This document shows positions 18,801 to 26,941 of a stretch of 64,000 nt of DNA, in pieces; positions within the stretch are counted from its first letter, which is position 1, and the number at the start of each line of letters is the position of its first letter. The translations under genes were made by a program, and so were the position numbers. A model generated the notes under the pieces. The model was given only the letters and a program-made list of their open reading frames with translations. It was not told the DNA's origin and did not search any database. Source of the DNA: Maribellus sediminis (lineage in GTDB: Bacteria > Bacteroidota > Bacteroidia > Bacteroidales > Prolixibacteraceae); assembly GCF_011799805.1 (NCBI RefSeq), contig NZ_WXUB01000002.1:558001-622000 (forward strand), given 5' to 3'.

Positions 18801-20203
18801 GTTGGATAGACCTGTCTATTTTTATTGTTTACCTGGCTGCCATGCTGGGCGTTGGATTTTACTTTTTACGAAAAAACAAAAACACTGAAGACTATTATGT
18901 TGGAGGCCGAAAACTTAGCAGTATCCACATTGGATTATCTGTTGTAGCCACCGATGTTGGTGGCGGTTTTTCCATTGGTCTTGGAGGACTTGGCTTTACC
19001 ATGGGTTTGTCGGGAAGCTGGTTACTTTTTACGGGTCTTTTAGGAGCCTGGCTAAGCGGAGTTCTGCTGATACCTCGTATTTCGGAGCTGGCACGGCTCA
19101 AAGGTTTTTTGTCTTTTCCGCAATACCTCGAACATGTATTTGATAAACGTGTGGCACTAATTGCCGGAATAATTTCGGCCATTGGTTATCTAGGATTTAC
19201 CAGCTCACAAATACTGGCCGGGGCCAAACTGGCATCTTCTACTTTCGATGGCCTTAACCTGGAAAATGCTTTGTTGATAATGGGTGTTATTGCAGTAGGC
19301 TACACCGTATTAGGCGGATTAAAGGCCGTTATTTATACCGACACCATTCAGTGGATAATTTTAATGGCGGGGCTTGTATTTGTTGGCATTCCTATCTCCT
19401 ATTTCAGCATTGGCGGAATGGAGGCCATAAAAAGCACCATTGAGCCTGAGTTTTTGTCGCTTCGGAATATATCGTGGCAGCAAATCATAAACTGGATGTT
19501 TACCATAATTCCCATCTGGTTTATCGGTATGACGCTTTATCAACGTATTTATGCCGCGAAAAATACTCGGGCTGCGCAGCAAGGCTGGTTTATTGCCGGT
19601 TTGTTTGAATATCCAATTATGGCTTTTATGGGCGTTATTCTTGGAATGTTTGCCCGGGTAGCGGTTGAAAACGGGATGTTAGCAGGTTATAGCATTACAA
19701 ATCTGGATGCTGAAATGGGGCTTCCGCTGTTACTAAAAACAGTTTTGCCTGTGGGATTTCTTGGCATTGTGCTTTCTGCATATTTCTCGGCAATTATGTC
19801 TACCGCCGACAGTTGTTTGATGGCAGCTTCGGGCAATATTTTAACCGATGTTTTAAAGAAACACGATTCTCCTAACAGTTTGCGTTTTTCGCAATTCCTT
19901 ACCCTAATTATAGGAGGAGTAGCTTTATTGCTTGCGCTAAAAATGTCGAGCGTTTTGGAACTGATGCTCCATTCCTACTCATTTATGGTTTCCGGAATGA
20001 TCGTTCCGGTGCTTGCAGCCTTGTTCACCAAACATCCAAATTCCAGGTCGGCATTATTGGCGATGATCGCCGGCGGAACATCTACACTCATACTTATTAT
20101 CGGTAACTTTAACCTGCCCCTGCAACTCGATGCCAACATCTTCGGAATATCATTTTCGGCACTGGTGTATGCCATTTCCCATATGTTCTTTACAAAAGTT
20201 TAG
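18797..20203 (+). CDS. Sodium:solute symporter (SSS family)
   Basis: 468 residues with about 13 membrane helices. Family signs are DYYVGGRKLSS near residue 32, the sodium-site region SVVATDVGGGFSIG in helix 2, and SAIMSTADSCLMAASG in helix 8-9. SSS proteins import sugars, amino acids, choline or proline with Na+. It starts inside the stop of the winged-helix gene (ATGA), so it belongs to the abl operon. In that setting uptake of a compatible solute or of a lysine-derived compound is the most likely job; the substrate cannot be read from sequence. Confidence 0.88.
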   Translation: MSWIDLSIFIVYLAAMLGVGFYFLRKNKNTEDYYVGGRKLSSIHIGLSVVATDVGGGFSIGLGGLGFTMGLSGSWLLFTGLLGAWLSGVLLIPRISELARLKGFLSFPQYLEHVFDKRVALIAGIISAIGYLGFTSSQILAGAKLASSTFDGLNLENALLIMGVIAVGYTVLGGLKAVIYTDTIQWIILMAGLVFVGIPISYFSIGGMEAIKSTIEPEFLSLRNISWQQIINWMFTIIPIWFIGMTLYQRIYAAKNTRAAQQGWFIAGLFEYPIMAFMGVILGMFARVAVENGMLAGYSITNLDAEMGLPLLLKTVLPVGFLGIVLSAYFSAIMSTADSCLMAASGNILTDVLKKHDSPNSLRFSQFLTLIIGGVALLLALKMSSVLELMLHSYSFMVSGMIVPVLAALFTKHPNSRSALLAMIAGGTSTLILIIGNFNLPLQLDANIFGISFSALVYAISHMFFTKV

Positions 20204-20260
20204 GTAAATTAGGTGTTTGGTTTGTTAAGGTTATAAGAAAAAGATAAAACCATTTTGAGC

Positions 20261-21100
20261 ATGGACCGAATAAAAGAATTTCTGAACTTCGAGTTTTTCA
20301 CCATTAAGGATTTTACTCTCACTGTACAATCCTTATTTGTTATTCTCATTGCATTTTTAATTACTCGGGTGTTGTTATGGATCATCAAAAAAGTCATGTT
20401 CCGTAAAAAGGACATCGATTTTGCCAAACGCGGCACCTTAGCTTCGGTTTATCAGATTATTGCTTACACTGCCTGGATCTTTACCATATTGATTGTTCTC
20501 GATTCGTTTCATATAAAAATTACGGTACTTCTTGCCGGTTCTGCAGCATTGCTGGTTGGAGTTGGATTGGGACTCCAAAATACATTCAACGATTTTGTTT
20601 CAGGCTTTATTTTGCTTTTTGAAGGATCGATAAGAGTGGGCGATATTCTTGAGGTTGACGGCGATTTGATTAAAATCAGAAAAATTGGGCTGCGAACATC
20701 CGAGGCTTTTAACCGCGACGATATTGTAGTGATTATCCCAAATTCAATAATTACTACTAATAAAGTGATTAACTGGAGTCACCAGTCGAAAAAAACACGT
20801 TTCCGGATTAAGGTAGGTGTGGCTTATGGTAGCGATGTTGATCTGGTTGAACGTTTATTAATTGAAAGTGCCCGCGAACATCCTGAAGTAGTAAACGATG
20901 AAATGATCCGTGCCCGTTTTAGTGACTTTGGAAATTCGTCGCTCGATTTTGAATTGTTGTTTTACAGTAAAAATATTTTTAGAATCGAAAATGTAAAATC
21001 CGATATCCGTAAAACAATTAACCGCAAGTTCATTGAGAATAAGGTGACCATTCCGTTCCCGCAAATGGATCTGCACCTTAAATCGGATGATACGAAATAG
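20261..21100 (+). CDS. Small-conductance mechanosensitive channel (MscS family)
   Basis: 279 residues from the ATG at 20261 (a TTG lies six bases upstream). Three membrane helices are followed by a cytoplasmic domain. The pore helix is the Gly/Ala-rich LLAGSAALLVGVGLGLQN, followed by NDFVSGFILLFEG and the beta domain VGDILEVDGDLIKIRKIGLRTSE. MscS channels open under membrane tension and release solutes after hypo-osmotic shock. It lies 57 bases after the symporter on the same strand, at the end of the osmolyte block: synthesis, uptake and release genes lie side by side. Confidence 0.93.
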   Translation: MDRIKEFLNFEFFTIKDFTLTVQSLFVILIAFLITRVLLWIIKKVMFRKKDIDFAKRGTLASVYQIIAYTAWIFTILIVLDSFHIKITVLLAGSAALLVGVGLGLQNTFNDFVSGFILLFEGSIRVGDILEVDGDLIKIRKIGLRTSEAFNRDDIVVIIPNSIITTNKVINWSHQSKKTRFRIKVGVAYGSDVDLVERLLIESAREHPEVVNDEMIRARFSDFGNSSLDFELLFYSKNIFRIENVKSDIRKTINRKFIENKVTIPFPQMDLHLKSDDTK

Positions 21101-21147
21101 CAGTTTCAGAAATAATAATTGAACTATTACTGCAAAAGTTGCACTTT

Positions 21148-21699
21148 CTATTCCTCCGAATGAAATGCAAATTGTGCCGGATTTTTGCCTTTTACGTCTT
21201 TATAAATGGCATTTATTTGCTGCATTACAGTTTTAAAATCCGACGTGTCGTAAATGATGGCTTTTACGCCCATTTCCTTTTTCTCGTAATCCATTGAAGC
21301 AACTGCAATGGGAACACGGGCTTTTTGCGCCATGTAGAAGAAACCTTTATTCCATTTGGCAACTCGTTTTATCCAACCTTCCGGAGACACTACAATGTGC
21401 AATTCCTGACTGTCATTTAGCATTTCAACTACCTGAAAAATGGCATTTTGACCTTTAACTCCTCTCACCGGAATCGATCCTAATCCTCTCATAACATAGT
21501 TCATCGGAAAAAAGAAAAGTTCTTTTTTGGAAAGAAACCTGAAGTTCACTCCAAGTTCGGTAAAGCCCAATTTTCCGTAATAATAATCGATATGGGCTGT
21601 ATGCGGTGCAAAAATGGTTACTGATTTTTTTAATCCTCCATAATCACCTACAATCTTCCATCCCTGCTTTTTTAAAATCCTCCCCGATAAGGTTCTCAT
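21148..21699 (-). CDS. Lysophospholipid acyltransferase-like protein (PlsC superfamily)
   Basis: 183 residues from the ATG at 21699, where MRTLSGRILKKQGWKI begins as in the family; upstream codons give an unlikely leader. The acyltransferase motif HxxxxD is HTAHID (in FAPHTAHIDYYYGK) and the second motif is VVSPEGWIKRV, corresponding to FPEGTRS. It is shorter than true PlsC proteins and lacks an obvious membrane helix, like the small PlsC-like acyltransferases common in Bacteroidota. The acyl acceptor is unknown. It converges with the mscS gene. Confidence 0.85.
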   Translation of the reverse strand: MRTLSGRILKKQGWKIVGDYGGLKKSVTIFAPHTAHIDYYYGKLGFTELGVNFRFLSKKELFFFPMNYVMRGLGSIPVRGVKGQNAIFQVVEMLNDSQELHIVVSPEGWIKRVAKWNKGFFYMAQKARVPIAVASMDYEKKEMGVKAIIYDTSDFKTVMQQINAIYKDVKGKNPAQFAFHSEE

Positions 21700-21846
21700 T
21701 AAATTCCGATTTGTTTGGGTTTGAAGGTAGGAATAATAAATGGTTATTATTTTTAAACAAGAGCAATTACTTAACAAATGCCTGCATGTGTTGTCAGTGG
21801 TGACCTTTCGAACCGAACATAGATTTCCAACACCCCACGATTAAAT

Positions 21847-21878
21847 AAAAACGGGGAATAATACAATTCCCCGTTTTA
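21847..21878 (-). terminator. Rho-independent terminator after the tricorn gene
   Basis: AAAACGGGGAATT-type stem around 21848-21859 pairs with AATTCCCCGTTTT (21865-21877). On the minus strand the hairpin ends in a T-rich tail. It lies 25 bases past the stop of the protease gene. Confidence 0.88.
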
Positions 21879-21901
21879 TTAACTATTTCATTTCACTGTT
21901 T

Positions 21902-24900
21902 TTATCGTGTTTCGTAGGGCTCATGCTTCGGCCATTTTACCGGATTCTGCTGCAGCTCATCTTTTACCACTTCAATAGCTTTTTCAAGCTGATTATCAAC
22001 TCCTTTTGCCAGTTTCTCGTGATCCTCAGCAACTGGTACATCCGGATCAACACCATGACCTTCAAGGAACCATTTGCCATCCGGATCATACATTCTGAAC
22101 GTTGGAGCCGTTATACCACCACCATCGATCAGTGCAGGAACGCCGCTGATGCCAATTAATCCACCCCAGGTACGCGAACCTATTAATTCGCCTAATCCGG
22201 CTTTTCGGAAGAAATCGGGGAAAGCATCACCACCAGATCCACTCCAACCATTTATTAGCATCACCTTCGGACCGAAATGACCAACAGGAGGCCATTGCCA
22301 GTCGTGTCCGTCGCGAACGGCCCAGTATGCCAGTGCTTTTCTGTTCAGCAATTCGATAAAACGGTCAGGTATCTGGCCACCGCTGTTAAAGCGTTCGTCA
22401 ATAATCAATCCTTCTTTATTCCACTGTCCGTAAAACTGGCGTGCCAGTTCATTCTGTCCGTCAATTCCGGTACTTCTTACGTAAATGTATCCAACTTTTC
22501 CATCGGTAACTTCATCAACTCGTTTACGTTTTGCTTCAATCCATGCCAAATGACGCAGTCTTGTTTCATCGTCGAGCAGCTTAACAACTACCTTTTTTGC
22601 ATCGGCTTTCGACGTTGTTTTACTGATGGTTAGTTCTACTGTTTTACCACCAAGACCCTGGAATGCAGCAGCAGGTTCTTTATCCGCTGTCAGCGCCACA
22701 CCGTTCACTTCAAGCACATAGTCTCCGGCTTCCACATCCACTCCCGGTTCGGCAAGTGGCGAGCGTACTTCGGCATCCCATTTGGCGCCTTCAAGTATCG
22801 TTTTAATCTGGTAAGCACCATTACTAAGGTTCCAGTCAACACCCAGGTATCCTGTTTTTAAACGAGGTGTCTCTTCCAGATCGCCACCACCTTTGTAAGT
22901 GTGCGAGGCATTCATTTCGCCGATCAATTCTCCAAGTATGAAGTTCACATCTTCGCGGCTGGAAGCCTGTTCAACAAGCGCTCCGTATTTCTTCTTCATG
23001 GCCTCCCAATTAACGCCATGCATATTTTTATCGTAGAAATAGTCGCGTTCAATGCGCCACGCATCCGCAAAAAGTTGTTTCCACTCTTCTTTGGGTATTA
23101 CCCGCATTTCCATGTCCTGCAAAGGCACAAACTTCTCAGTCTTTTGATTCTCGTTCACATCAATAACACTGAGTTTACCTTTACTCATTACCAGCATTTT
23201 TTCGCCGTTGGCAGCTACTGAAAAACCATCAGCATCTTCCAATATCGTTTTAAGCTTGCGATCTTTTAAATCCCAGTAAACAATTGGCCGCTTGCCATTT
23301 TGTCCGCCGGCATTGCTTGCATCCTGAAAAATAATCTTTCCTTTAGTTGCCGTCAGGTCGCTATAAACACCGGCATCGATCGGTAAAAGAACCAGTCGGC
23401 TTTCTAAACCATCAAAATCAATCGTTACTGATTTATCTTCATCTGCTGAATCCTTTTTTTCATCATCTCCATTTTCTTCCTTCTTCTCTTCTTCTTTTAC
23501 TTCCACTTTATCGTTTTCAGGTTCGATTGGTGACGGAGTGTCTTTCTGCAAACTGATGGCCGCAACCAGTGTTGATTTTGAGTAAATAAAAGTATTGTCG
23601 AAATTGCTGTAATCCGGGGTCATTGAGCGATTAGTGAGTAGGTAAAGGTATTTACCATCCGGATCGAAAGCAGGTGACGAATTGTTATAAAACTCGGAAG
23701 TAACTGCGTGTTTCTGATTGTTTTGAACATCATGTATAAAAACAACGGCATTGCGATTTTCTACTCCCCTGCTCCAGGTTACGTAGCGGCTGTCGGAAGA
23801 CCACGAAACAGAAAATCCCTGCAAGGGGCCATGCATCATCCACAATGCTTTATCCATCTCGGTAACAGATCCACTTTCAACATCACAAACCTTTATACTC
23901 ATGGTTTGATCGACAAAAGCCAGTTTTTTCGAATTTGGCGACCAGTATAGATCATAGCGAAATCCCGGGCCCAGTTTGGTAATTGTTTTCGTGCTTTCGT
24001 TTTCAATATCATAAATCGTCAGTTCGTACTCCCCGGATGCATCACTCCACCAGGCTATCGACTTTCCATCGGGCGACCAGGCGGGCGAACGCTCGGCAGT
24101 TCCTGAGCTTTGAGTCAGGTTAAGTACAAATCCTTTTTCTGCAGGAAGTGAAAAAACATCGCCTCTGGCTTCTGCAACAACACGATTGCCGTCGGGAGAA
24201 ATACCGCCTCCCATCAGGTATTTTTCAACTTTAACGGTTTTAGGCATACTTGCCATCTGATCAGTAATCACATTTATTTTAACCTGCTTGTATTCTTCAG
24301 TATCCAGGCTTAATAAATACAATTCGCCACCGGCTTCAAAAACAATATCGTTGGGGCCAATTGAGGGAAAATGAATATCAAAATCGTCAAAATCGGTTAC
24401 CTGCCGATTGGTTTTTGCGGTCACATCGTAACACCAAATATTGTAACGTTTTTCCGGGCCGTTATCCGAGAGGTAATAAATCTTATTCTGATGCCACATC
24501 GGGAGTTCATCACTCGCATCATTCTGAGTAATATTCAGGGTAGAATAGTCATTCAAATCCATCAGGTAAATGTCCGGCGCCATTCCTCCGCGATACCGTT
24601 TCCAGGTGCGATTTAACCGCGATTTATCGGTAAAAGCAAGCTGCTTTCCATCCGGAGAAATAGCACCTACTTCGGCATAGGCAGGTGGTAATACCTCGGG
24701 CAAACCACCATCTTTATCGATTGTAAACAAACGTGAGAAACGTTGCCGGCCGCTTTCTTTACCCGTAGCAAAAATGATCTTTTCTCCGTCGGGATGCCAG
24801 TCGGCAACAACACATCCGCGCCAGGTAACACATTGTGGCTGACCACCGTCTACAGGTACGGTATAAACATCCAACGATCCGTCGTAATTGGCCGAGAAAG

Positions 24901-25132
24901 CCAGCGTTTTCCCATCGGGCGAAAATTTGGGTTTTACTTCTTCCCCGTCAGGAGAACTTAACCTTGATGCCTGACCGCCATCCTTGTTCACCAACCAGAT
25001 ATCGCCGGCGTATACAAAGGCGATTTTCGATTCTGAAACATCAGCGTAACGAAACAGCGAAGCATCTACTTGCGCCACAGAAGATATTGCTGATAAAATT
25101 GCGACGACAAGCAGGAGTAAATTTGTCTTCAT
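21902..25132 (-). CDS. Tricorn-type serine protease (S41B), secreted
   Basis: 1076 residues from the ATG at 25132, giving a clean signal peptide that ends near SSVAQ. Domain order: two WD40/TolB-like propeller regions (about 20-640, with repeats such as SPDGKTLAFSA and SPDGKQLAF), an acidic Glu/Lys linker (about 540-575), the tricorn core, a PDZ domain (about 760-850) and the S41 peptidase. Catalytic candidates are Ser-His in NASHTYKGG, the nucleophile Ser964 or Ser966 in GWSGSGGDAF, and Glu in FLEGHGVDPDVPV. Tricorn trims peptides. The signal peptide places it in the periplasm, unlike the cytoplasmic archaeal enzyme. Monocistronic. Confidence 0.93.
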   Translation of the reverse strand: MKTNLLLLVVAILSAISSVAQVDASLFRYADVSESKIAFVYAGDIWLVNKDGGQASRLSSPDGEEVKPKFSPDGKTLAFSANYDGSLDVYTVPVDGGQPQCVTWRGCVVADWHPDGEKIIFATGKESGRQRFSRLFTIDKDGGLPEVLPPAYAEVGAISPDGKQLAFTDKSRLNRTWKRYRGGMAPDIYLMDLNDYSTLNITQNDASDELPMWHQNKIYYLSDNGPEKRYNIWCYDVTAKTNRQVTDFDDFDIHFPSIGPNDIVFEAGGELYLLSLDTEEYKQVKINVITDQMASMPKTVKVEKYLMGGGISPDGNRVVAEARGDVFSLPAEKGFVLNLTQSSGTAERSPAWSPDGKSIAWWSDASGEYELTIYDIENESTKTITKLGPGFRYDLYWSPNSKKLAFVDQTMSIKVCDVESGSVTEMDKALWMMHGPLQGFSVSWSSDSRYVTWSRGVENRNAVVFIHDVQNNQKHAVTSEFYNNSSPAFDPDGKYLYLLTNRSMTPDYSNFDNTFIYSKSTLVAAISLQKDTPSPIEPENDKVEVKEEEKKEENGDDEKKDSADEDKSVTIDFDGLESRLVLLPIDAGVYSDLTATKGKIIFQDASNAGGQNGKRPIVYWDLKDRKLKTILEDADGFSVAANGEKMLVMSKGKLSVIDVNENQKTEKFVPLQDMEMRVIPKEEWKQLFADAWRIERDYFYDKNMHGVNWEAMKKKYGALVEQASSREDVNFILGELIGEMNASHTYKGGGDLEETPRLKTGYLGVDWNLSNGAYQIKTILEGAKWDAEVRSPLAEPGVDVEAGDYVLEVNGVALTADKEPAAAFQGLGGKTVELTISKTTSKADAKKVVVKLLDDETRLRHLAWIEAKRKRVDEVTDGKVGYIYVRSTGIDGQNELARQFYGQWNKEGLIIDERFNSGGQIPDRFIELLNRKALAYWAVRDGHDWQWPPVGHFGPKVMLINGWSGSGGDAFPDFFRKAGLGELIGSRTWGGLIGISGVPALIDGGGITAPTFRMYDPDGKWFLEGHGVDPDVPVAEDHEKLAKGVDNQLEKAIEVVKDELQQNPVKWPKHEPYETR

Positions 25133-25350
25133 GTTATATGTTTTTGTGATTATGATTACTAACAAATAGCAAACAATTGACAAACTTGAAAGTTTTGTTC
25201 AATCGGCAGCAATTCGGTTTTCATCAATGATTAAAATTTCTATTAAGTTATTAATTACGATTGAATTGGCATGAACTTCTGCCGTATTTTATTTCTTTAC
25301 GATGGTGTTTAACATTTATAAATGAAAATTTAGTTGAAGATAACAACACG

Positions 25351-25380
25351 AAAAAAAGGAGTTACATCCGTGTAACACCT
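25351..25380 (-). terminator. Rho-independent terminator in the gap 25133-25522
   Basis: AGGAGTTACA (25357-25366) pairs with TGTAACACCT (25371-25380) with one mismatch around TCCG. Read on the minus strand, the hairpin runs straight into TTTTTTT. It serves the secreted-protein gene ending at 25523. Nothing else is evident in this 390-base gap apart from the tricorn promoter region. Confidence 0.72.
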
Positions 25381-25522
25381 TTAAAAAATACTACGATTAG
25401 CATTCTGTCTAATCGAACTTCAAGGAGAAAGAAGGTCGTCCGTAAATGGAAAACCTTCTCCCAACTTTAAAATCTCGTATGATTGTGAGATAACTAAAAA
25501 GTTAACAATTGATTGAGATTTT

Positions 25523-25963
25523 CTAATGACAAACTGTTTTAACATTTACGGTAGTGAAATTTGGATCTACTGCCCAATCCGTATAATGAAACGTCATATG
25601 AACTGTTGCTACCAATTTCCCGGTTTCGACAGAACACACCCGAAATGTCCACGCCTGGTTACTATTTCCTGAGGCTGAAATATAGCTGACAAAATTGTGG
25701 CAGTTAAATAAGCTTTCGATGGTGTAAAAATTCCCTTCGGAATCCTCAATTGTACCGCTGGCTTTATTCAGGACTTTTCCGGTTGCAAAAAATGTCATAT
25801 TCATGACGACAGTACCCGAATACTGGCCGATACATTCAATTGGTGCAATCGTTTCATCCCAGGTCATGGGAACAGGAACAGTGAATTTATTTCCCTGAGA
25901 ATAACTTGTACTTACTAAGGTAAATACAAAAACAAAAACGGCTAAAAATCTTAAGTTTTTCAT
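25523..25963 (-). CDS. Small secreted protein of unknown function
   Basis: 146 residues with a signal peptide (MKNLRFLAVFVFVFTLVSTSYSQ, cleaved after SYSQ). The mature part is a predicted all-beta domain of about 120 residues with four cysteines (IECIGQ, LFNCHN, FRVCSV, KTVCH), which could form two disulfides. I recognise no family. It has its own terminator downstream and no co-directed neighbour within an operon distance. An extracytoplasmic binding or adhesive role is possible, but nothing in the sequence shows it. Confidence 0.65.
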   Translation of the reverse strand: MKNLRFLAVFVFVFTLVSTSYSQGNKFTVPVPMTWDETIAPIECIGQYSGTVVMNMTFFATGKVLNKASGTIEDSEGNFYTIESLFNCHNFVSYISASGNSNQAWTFRVCSVETGKLVATVHMTFHYTDWAVDPNFTTVNVKTVCH

Positions 25964-26205
25964 GGTAATTGATTTTAAAGTTTAACTACCACAAGTTCAT
26001 GAATTGCAAGGATTACAACATATTAAGCATGTCGCACAAAATCGTAATTTTGAAGCATTTCTTGCAATTTTAAAGCCCTGATTCTGCCGGGATGTTTTTC
26101 AACCTAAATCTGATGATTCTTTTTGACTGATTTTTTAGTCTTTTTTCTTTACAATTTGATCTGCCAGATAAAAAATAGTCAAATAACACACGGCTATAAT
26201 TCAAA

Positions 26206-26347
26206 AATATATTTCTTCATTTATTCACCAATATTCCTACTTCAAGAGCAAATTATTTCAACATAGGTCATTAATGTATCAAAATGTCATCGCCTAAAAA
26301 TAGATCAAGAATTGAATGTTGTACAATACAATATATTTCTTCATTTA
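26206..26347. repeat. 18-bp direct repeat pair in the gap upstream of the 26424 gene
   Basis: The 18 bases AATATATTTCTTCATTTA occur at 26206-26223 and again at 26330-26347, with starts 124 bases apart. The region 25964-26423 is otherwise AT-rich and without a gene. Paired sites like this could bind a regulator, or could be a chance outcome in AT-rich DNA. Confidence 0.6.
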
Positions 26348-26423
26348 ACCATTTATTAACTTTATTTTTCTCACATAAAAACTGAAGATAAAATCCTTTA
26401 ACAGTTCAATTTTTTATCGTGTT

Positions 26424-26900
26424 ATGGAAAAATTCGATTCAAATAGCTTTCACTCCAGTATTCTGGCAGAGTTTAAAAAGCTGGATGATATCATGGAAGC
26501 ATTTCAAAATGAATTTAAAACTGAAATTCTGGATATAATTAATAATTCTTTCAAGCAGGCAAATTTCAGTGAAGAGTTGAAAGAAATGGTCTTAACCTAT
26601 GCTAACCAGATGTTTAACACTGCCGAATCTGTTTCTGACAAAGACAAAAACTACAATGAATTCCGTTTGGCCGACGAGGTTAATATCATGACGAAGGTTG
26701 TTACTGAACTTTCTGAACAAAACAAAGAAAGCAAGGAGCTGGCGGATAAAATTCATCAAAAAGCAAAGGAATTGATGGTGAATTACAATCCCTTTATAAT
26801 GGATTTGTCAGCAAATGGATTTCGCTTGCTTGAGAAATACACCTTGATGTACAATAACTTCTTCATTGGAAGTTTCACGGCCCATATTCAAAACGCTTAA
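26424..26900 (+). CDS. Helical cytoplasmic protein of unknown function
   Basis: 158 residues, no signal peptide or membrane helix. It is almost wholly alpha-helical by eye, with heptad-like stretches (EFKKLDDIMEAFQNEFK; VVTELSEQNKESKELADKIHQKA), which suggests a coiled-coil bundle of the phasin or structural-spacer kind. I do not recognise a family. It is the only plus-strand gene between the MscS gene (ends 21100) and the unknown gene at 60475, and lies behind a 460-base AT-rich gap with a repeated 18-mer. Codon use looks like its neighbours. Confidence 0.65.
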   Translation: MEKFDSNSFHSSILAEFKKLDDIMEAFQNEFKTEILDIINNSFKQANFSEELKEMVLTYANQMFNTAESVSDKDKNYNEFRLADEVNIMTKVVTELSEQNKESKELADKIHQKAKELMVNYNPFIMDLSANGFRLLEKYTLMYNNFFIGSFTAHIQNA

Positions 26901-26918
26901 TTGAACCATTAGAAATAG

Positions 26919-26935
26919 ATAGCTCGCAATGCTAT
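26919..26935. terminator. Possible terminator between convergent genes
   Basis: ATAGC (26919-26923) and GCTAT (26931-26935) form a short stem. On the plus strand it is followed by TTTTC. It lies between the stops of two converging genes, but the stem is weak. Confidence 0.35.
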
Positions 26936-26941
26936 TTTCAC

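Noticed and set aside
23430-23530. Low-complexity purine-rich tract
   Set aside because: It encodes the Glu/Lys-rich linker of the tricorn-type protease and needs no other explanation.
25261-25470. Open frame of 69 codons on the plus strand in the gap before the secreted-protein gene
   Set aside because: It spans a strong terminator hairpin, has no ribosome site and a basic, low-complexity product.
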